Shown: piece after piece, positions 43,102-48,393 of the stretch
Layout: every line of letters starts with the position of its first letter
Position numbering within the stretch: the first letter of the stretch is position 1
Source: Acidobacteriaceae bacterium
GTDB lineage: Bacteria; Acidobacteriota; Terriglobia; Terriglobales; Acidobacteriaceae
Assembly: GCA_003140235.1 (NCBI GenBank)
Contig: PLJN01000123.1
Coordinates: 5,525-53,917 of the forward strand
Direction: 5' to 3'
DNA: 48,393 bases
The notes under the pieces: generated by a model
Told to the model about the DNA's origin: nothing
Seen by the model: only the letters and a program-made list of their open reading frames with translations
Databases searched by the model: none
Translations under genes and position numbers: made by a program

Positions 43102-43515
43102 ATGCCAACCAAAGCAAAAGCCGCCTTCTCAGCCCGCATCCGCCGGACGCTTGAAGACCTGACGATAATCCGCCAAACCCTGCTCTCCGTAAACGAAACG
43201 GCGGTAGATTCCGTTCATCCGTCCAACGTGGTCCTCGATCTGGAGGTTGCCGGCGAGCTCAAAAATGTGCTCGACGCACTTCGGCAGGTGCTCTGGGCTT
43301 ATATTCAGGCACTCTCCTCCAAGTCCGGGCGCCCGATCAATGAAGTTTTGAGCTGGTACAAGATGGAGCTGGCTGTCGAAATGCTGCGCAGCGTGCGGGC
43401 GCCGACTCGCGCAACGTCTGCCGCCAGCAGCGAGCCCAGATTCAGTTTTGACGATCTGGTGAGCGAAGCCATCGCCGTGACTTCCTCACATACCAAGAAA
43501 AAGCCCACTGCCTGA
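43102..43515 (+). CDS. Protein of unknown function (mostly helical)
   Basis: A 137-residue soluble protein, predicted largely helical (RIRRTLEDLTIIRQTLLSV, NVLDALRQVLWAYIQALSSK), with a basic start and a Lys-rich C-terminus (SSHTKKKPTA). It is divergent from the small membrane protein gene and precedes the CPBP protease gene by 77 bases on the same strand. No family was recognised. Confidence 0.6.
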   Translation: MPTKAKAAFSARIRRTLEDLTIIRQTLLSVNETAVDSVHPSNVVLDLEVAGELKNVLDALRQVLWAYIQALSSKSGRPINEVLSWYKMELAVEMLRSVRAPTRATSAASSEPRFSFDDLVSEAIAVTSSHTKKKPTA

Positions 43516-43592
43516 TCTAACCCTCGCACGCTTCCATCAATCATTCGTAGAGCCTCGTTCTGTTACAGTTTTACTGCCTGCCACAAAACGCC

Positions 43593-44546
43593 ATGGATCC
43601 TCAGAACGTTGTGCCGGAAAATCCTTCTTCGCCCCACAAGGGCATTCTTGTCATTTTTCTAAATCAGCGCGGACTGCGCGCCGGCTGGCGATTGTTGATT
43701 TTTGCCGCGCTGCTCGTCGTGATGATCAATGTATTCGGCGTAATGGCTTTTCTGCTCAGCGCAGCGCTGGGCTTCCCGACCGGTACATTCTCGCCAGGCC
43801 GCCAACTCCTCGTCGAGATGTCGGCTTTTCTCGCAGCGCTGGTTGTCACCTGGGTGATGAGTAAGATCGAGGGCCGCAAGCTGGGCGACTTTGGTCTTCC
43901 CTTGAAGCACTCCGGCGGGCCAAGCTTTGTGCGGGGATATCTCTTGTGGGGATTTGTTCCGCTTTCTCTGCTGCTGCTGACCATGCGTGTGCTCCATCTG
44001 TTTTATTTTGGCAGCGTGGTCTTGCACCAATTCCAGATCTTCTACTGGGCCGCGGTTTGGGGGTTGGTATTTCTGTTTGTTGCTCTCGCAGAAGAATATC
44101 TTTTCCGCGCGTACGCCCTGTCCACCCTGGCGGACGGTCTGGGATTCTGGCCGGCAGCCGTTATCCTGGCGGCTTTGTTCGCATACATCCATACCGGGAA
44201 TCCGGGCGAGACCCGCATGGGGATCATCGGCACTGGCGTCTTCGCCCTCTTCGCCTCGGCAACCATCCGACGCACCGGCAACCTGTGGCTGGCGGTTGGC
44301 GCCCATGCCGGCTGGGATTGGGCACAATCCTACTTCTATGGAGTAAGTGACAGCGGTTTGCAGGTCCCCGGACACTTGATGGACCCGCGCATCAGCGGCC
44401 CTGACTGGCTCACAGGAGGCAGCGCCGGACCGGAAGGCAGTGTTTTCACTCTGGTGCTGTTGATGGTGATGACGGGAGTGTTTCTGGTGGTGTACAAACG
44501 GACGCCCGAAGCCTTTGCAGTGGGCAGCAATGGAGGACATTCTTAA
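43593..44546 (+). CDS. CPBP-family intramembrane metalloprotease (Abi-like)
   Basis: A 317-residue membrane protein with about eight helices. The family motifs are EEYLFRAY (about 167-174, the EExxxR metal-binding/catalytic motif), ALFAYIHTGNP (the FxxxH motif) and AVGAHAGWDW (HxxxD-like). Members process prenylated or signal peptides, and some bacterial ones sit beside bacteriocin immunity genes. Here no bacteriocin was seen. GxxxG-rich helices and two early hydrophobic segments (GWRLLIFAALLVVMI) are consistent with a cytoplasmic-membrane enzyme. Confidence 0.88.
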   Translation: MDPQNVVPENPSSPHKGILVIFLNQRGLRAGWRLLIFAALLVVMINVFGVMAFLLSAALGFPTGTFSPGRQLLVEMSAFLAALVVTWVMSKIEGRKLGDFGLPLKHSGGPSFVRGYLLWGFVPLSLLLLTMRVLHLFYFGSVVLHQFQIFYWAAVWGLVFLFVALAEEYLFRAYALSTLADGLGFWPAAVILAALFAYIHTGNPGETRMGIIGTGVFALFASATIRRTGNLWLAVGAHAGWDWAQSYFYGVSDSGLQVPGHLMDPRISGPDWLTGGSAGPEGSVFTLVLLMVMTGVFLVVYKRTPEAFAVGSNGGHS

Positions 44547-44578
44547 AGGTCTCAGGCTCTCGTTGCCTGATCCTCCAG

Positions 44579-44995
44579 CTATCCTGCCTGTTTCATTTTG
44601 ATCCGGAGCTCATATTTGCGAGGCCTCAAGGATTTCAGTTCGACCTCGACCTTTGTGGGGTCGCCGAACTGCAACGAAAAAGGAAGCCGCAACTGCATGG
44701 TGGGTACCCCTGGCTTGCGCCTCCTTCTCGTTCGGCCTAGCATTTGGCTCACTTCAATGTTGTCGTACGACACACCGATTCCGTAATGCCGTTGCGCAAG
44801 TGCAATCGTTCGAACACTAGGTACCGCTTCACCGCGCAGGTACTTGCGGAGTTGGGGTCGCTCGACGCCTATTGATTGGGCGAACTTCTGATCTGAAACG
44901 CCTTTTTTCTTGGCAACTTCGTACACTTCCTCCAGGCGCTCTCCGAATCGCTCTGCGTAGAAATCGTCTTCAGTTGTACGTTTCAATCGAGACAT
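44579..44995 (-). CDS. HTH-domain regulator (XRE-like)
   Basis: A 138-residue protein. The helix-turn-helix part is KKKGVSDQKFAQSIGVERPQ with LRKYLRGEAVPSVRTIAL (about residues 29-66), the XRE/Cro arrangement. The C-terminal part (about 84-138) is basic and beta-like (RRRRKPGVPTMQLRLPFSLQ and RKYELRIKMKQAG). It is divergent from the DUF5678-like/retropepsin pair. The intergenic region holds AT-rich dyads that could be its operator, so it may regulate itself and the pair. Confidence 0.75.
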   Translation of the reverse strand: MSRLKRTTEDDFYAERFGERLEEVYEVAKKKGVSDQKFAQSIGVERPQLRKYLRGEAVPSVRTIALAQRHYGIGVSYDNIEVSQMLGRTRRRRKPGVPTMQLRLPFSLQFGDPTKVEVELKSLRPRKYELRIKMKQAG

Positions 44996-45022
44996 TCATC
45001 GCATAAATTCACTTGTAATGCA

Positions 45023-45040
45023 ACTTAAGTTATATGTAAC
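45023..45040. promoter_or_regulatory. Candidate operator between the HTH gene and the retropepsin pair
   Basis: ACTTAAGT (45023-45030, a perfect palindrome) overlaps GTTATATGTAAC (45029-45040, matching its reverse complement at 10 of 12 positions) in an AT-rich divergent region. Placement beside an XRE-like gene suggests an operator; this is inference. Confidence 0.4.
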
Positions 45041-45146
45041 ATAAAATACATACCGCATGCTGTGTGGCCTGCTTGCGGAACACAAGTACTTGCGTTAGTC
45101 GGACACTTAGACGATTGAGATGATTTATCGGAAGTGAGGCTGTAAC

Positions 45147-45389
45147 ATGAACAACGAGATGACCACAAGCGACCCGCTATCCCGGGAACTCGACGTTTAC
45201 AACGCCCGCAGACGAGAGTGGCTCGAGTCCTATCTCAATCAATTTGTGGTTATTGCGGGCGATCAAGTGGCGGGGTTTCACCCCGACTACGAGTCGGCCT
45301 TCAAAGCCGGAATTCAAGTCTTCGGAGTTCAGCAACCATTCCTGATCAAAGAGATTTGCGTAACTGAACCGGTTTACGTGGTGTACTGA
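45147..45389 (+). CDS. Small DUF5678-like protein
   Basis: An 80-residue protein with YLNQFVVIAGDQVAGFHPDYESA, resembling the DUF5678 pattern of a short beta-hairpin followed by a helix (EAWLQNYxGKxVAIxDGxVV type). Its TGA overlaps the ATG of the next gene (TGATG), so the two are probably translationally coupled and may act together. Pairs of such a protein with a retropepsin-like protease seem to recur in bacterial genomes, but no function is known to me. Confidence 0.65.
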   Translation: MNNEMTTSDPLSRELDVYNARRREWLESYLNQFVVIAGDQVAGFHPDYESAFKAGIQVFGVQQPFLIKEICVTEPVYVVY

Positions 45390-45844
45390 TGGACGGGAGG
45401 GTAGTCTTACGGACTTCTCCCGCAGAACTTCAACAGCAGGGCCCAATCCTAAAGGTCCTGATCAGCCACACGCAGGCTGAACTAACCGAGGCAACGTCGC
45501 TTGGCTTACAGTTTCCTCCGTCCCTTCCATTTAACGCTCTGATCGATACCGGTGCCGCGGTGACGGTTATCAATCGGCAGCTGGCTGAAACCTACAAGCT
45601 GAAATACACGGGACCAGAGCGCATTACCTCAGTTGGAAGCGCAGCTCAATATTTTCCCGGTTATGCCGCGGCAATCTCGTTCCCCGATCGAAATCTTCGT
45701 CGCTTTGATATCGTCCGTATTATTGCCTGCCCACTGGCCAGTCCGGCGATGTCGTGCTTGATCGGACGCGACATACTACGCTACTGGGAGCTTACGTATA
45801 ACGGAGGATCTGGCGAAGTGACCATTCGGGACTTGCGTCCCTGA
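45389..45844 (+). CDS. Retropepsin-like aspartic protease
   Basis: A 151-residue protein with one copy of the aspartic-protease signature FNALIDTGAAVTVINRQLA (catalytic Asp about residue 53), followed by the flap-like region and a closing SCLIGRDILRYWEL, the GRDxL motif of clan AA proteases. A single domain of this size would act as a homodimer. There is no signal peptide, so it is probably cytoplasmic. It is coupled to the upstream 80-residue protein. Its 3' end overlaps the convergent DUF4145 gene by about 69 bases. Confidence 0.8.
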   Translation: MDGRVVLRTSPAELQQQGPILKVLISHTQAELTEATSLGLQFPPSLPFNALIDTGAAVTVINRQLAETYKLKYTGPERITSVGSAAQYFPGYAAAISFPDRNLRRFDIVRIIACPLASPAMSCLIGRDILRYWELTYNGGSGEVTIRDLRP

Positions 45845-46530
45845 CGAAGAGTTATTAGGGGCTTTGACATCTTTCTTGGCCGCCGCCATGTCAACAACGG
45901 CCTTCAGCCTCTCTTGACGCTCCTGCCGCGTGACATACCAATCCTTCATCAATATTTCACTCAGCTGGATTAGTTGAGCGGCTTCATTGGGATCAACATC
46001 GACGATGATATTGATATCTTTCTCCATGTGTGCCCCAATATTCCCGATGCTCCGCACCGCGTCAATCGCTTGCCAAGTGGGGGGATCGACCTTATCTTTG
46101 ATGTCTTCAATCTCGTCGATGAGTCGGCCCTTGCTGATTCCCCAGAAATCTCTGATCATCCCCTGCAAACAGCGTCTGGCTAAAGTCGCGGAAGCCTTTG
46201 GGCTGAGTTTCTTGATCGCACATGCTTCCGAGTAGTCAGTGCGAATAGGAGCTGGAATGTAATCTGGAAACACCTTGGCGTCCGAAGAGGGAATCAAATC
46301 CCATTCTTGGATAACATCTCCGGTATCCACTCTTTGTCGCATTCGTACAGGGTCACGTTCAAGGTGTACTTCTTGCACTTGGGGTTGGGGCACACGACAA
46401 AATTGCTGAGGAGAATACACGGACCGACTGAATTCCTAACCTTCATCTCATACAAATCACCCGCAGAGTCGTGTTCAGTGATTGTGGTGTCACGCCCGCA
46501 AAACGGGCATGTCCAATGAGATCCAGCCAT
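45776..46530 (-). pseudogene. DUF4145-domain gene with one frameshift
   Basis: From ATG 46530 the frame encodes a zinc-ribbon (WTCPFCGRDTT ... FVVCPNPKCKKYTL) and then stops after PEMLSKNGI at 46294. The -1 frame takes over exactly there: EWDLIPSSDAKVFPDYIPAP, ASATLARRCLQGMIRDFWGI, AIDAVRSIGNIGAHMEKDIN and IQLSEILMKDWYVTRQER, the DUF4145 core, ending at 45776. The total is one base short of a multiple of three, consistent with a lost T between AAT and TGG (giving KNWDLIPSS). The break at about 46305-46312 is either recent decay or an assembly error. DUF4145 occurs alone and fused to restriction-type nucleases. The gene starts 6 bases after the gyrB stop. Confidence 0.75.
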
Positions 46531-46536
46531 ATCTAG

Positions 46537-48393
<1,857 letters not shown>

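Noticed and set aside
43659-44540. A 293-residue minus-strand frame opposite the CPBP gene
   Set aside because: Antisense shadow; the plus strand carries clear CPBP motifs and membrane helices.
46294-46312. Programmed -1 frameshifting in the DUF4145 gene
   Set aside because: No X-XXY-YYZ slippery heptamer is in phase at the junction; a one-base deletion explains it better.

Overview
The window reads as a chromosomal segment of an Acidobacteriota bacterium, most likely of the Koribacter/Terriglobia type. Three things point there: a gene cluster of the acidobacterial VWFA-related family (the TIGR03436 type), the C-terminal end of a large TonB-dependent receptor of acidobacterial style, and short dispersed palindromic repeats typical of such genomes. 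No phage, insertion sequence, CRISPR array, rRNA gene or complete tRNA gene was recognised.

Layout. 1-1330: end of a TonB-dependent receptor, followed by a long inverted repeat. 1532-4595 (minus): NodB-type deacetylase, a small unknown protein, ATP-dependent PEP carboxykinase and a second unknown protein in an operon-like run. 4647-6271: quinone oxidoreductase and a phospholipid-methyltransferase-like protein, convergent with overlapping stop codons. 6365-16454 (plus): six tandem VWFA-related exported proteins, two of one subfamily then four of another; a decayed seventh copy lies at 22223-23261. 16460-21679: Kdo hydroxylase, thioredoxin, 2-oxoglutarate dehydrogenase E1, superoxide dismutase and an alkyltransferase for DNA repair. 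23386-26638: CDF metal transporter, VOC protein, class II aldolase, queA. 26702-28768: an AT-richer single-gene ATPase plus Toprim protein resembling OLD or fused PARIS anti-phage proteins. 28805-36476: membrane protein, polA, a nucleoside-phosphorylase-like protein, glmM, xseA. 36516-37770: repeats, a small basic protein and a truncated AlbA-like gene abutting gyrA. 37766-48393: gyrA and gyrB (gyrB cut by the window edge), both on the minus strand but separated by about 6 kb. That interval holds a membrane glycosyltransferase-like protein, a CPBP protease, a divergent regulator/retropepsin cluster and two frameshifted genes.

How the genes work together. Most are housekeeping genes for central carbon metabolism, replication, cell-wall precursor synthesis, tRNA modification, topology and stress. 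The accessory content is the VWFA array, the defence-like ATPase, and the small cluster at 44579-46530 (HTH regulator, DUF5678-like protein, aspartic protease, frameshifted DUF4145 gene). Several genes without a Shine-Dalgarno sequence have a TANNNT box 6-7 bases before the start codon, suggesting frequent leaderless transcription. Three or four genes are broken by single-base frameshifts, deletion or truncation, which may be real decay or, for the single-base cases, assembly error.
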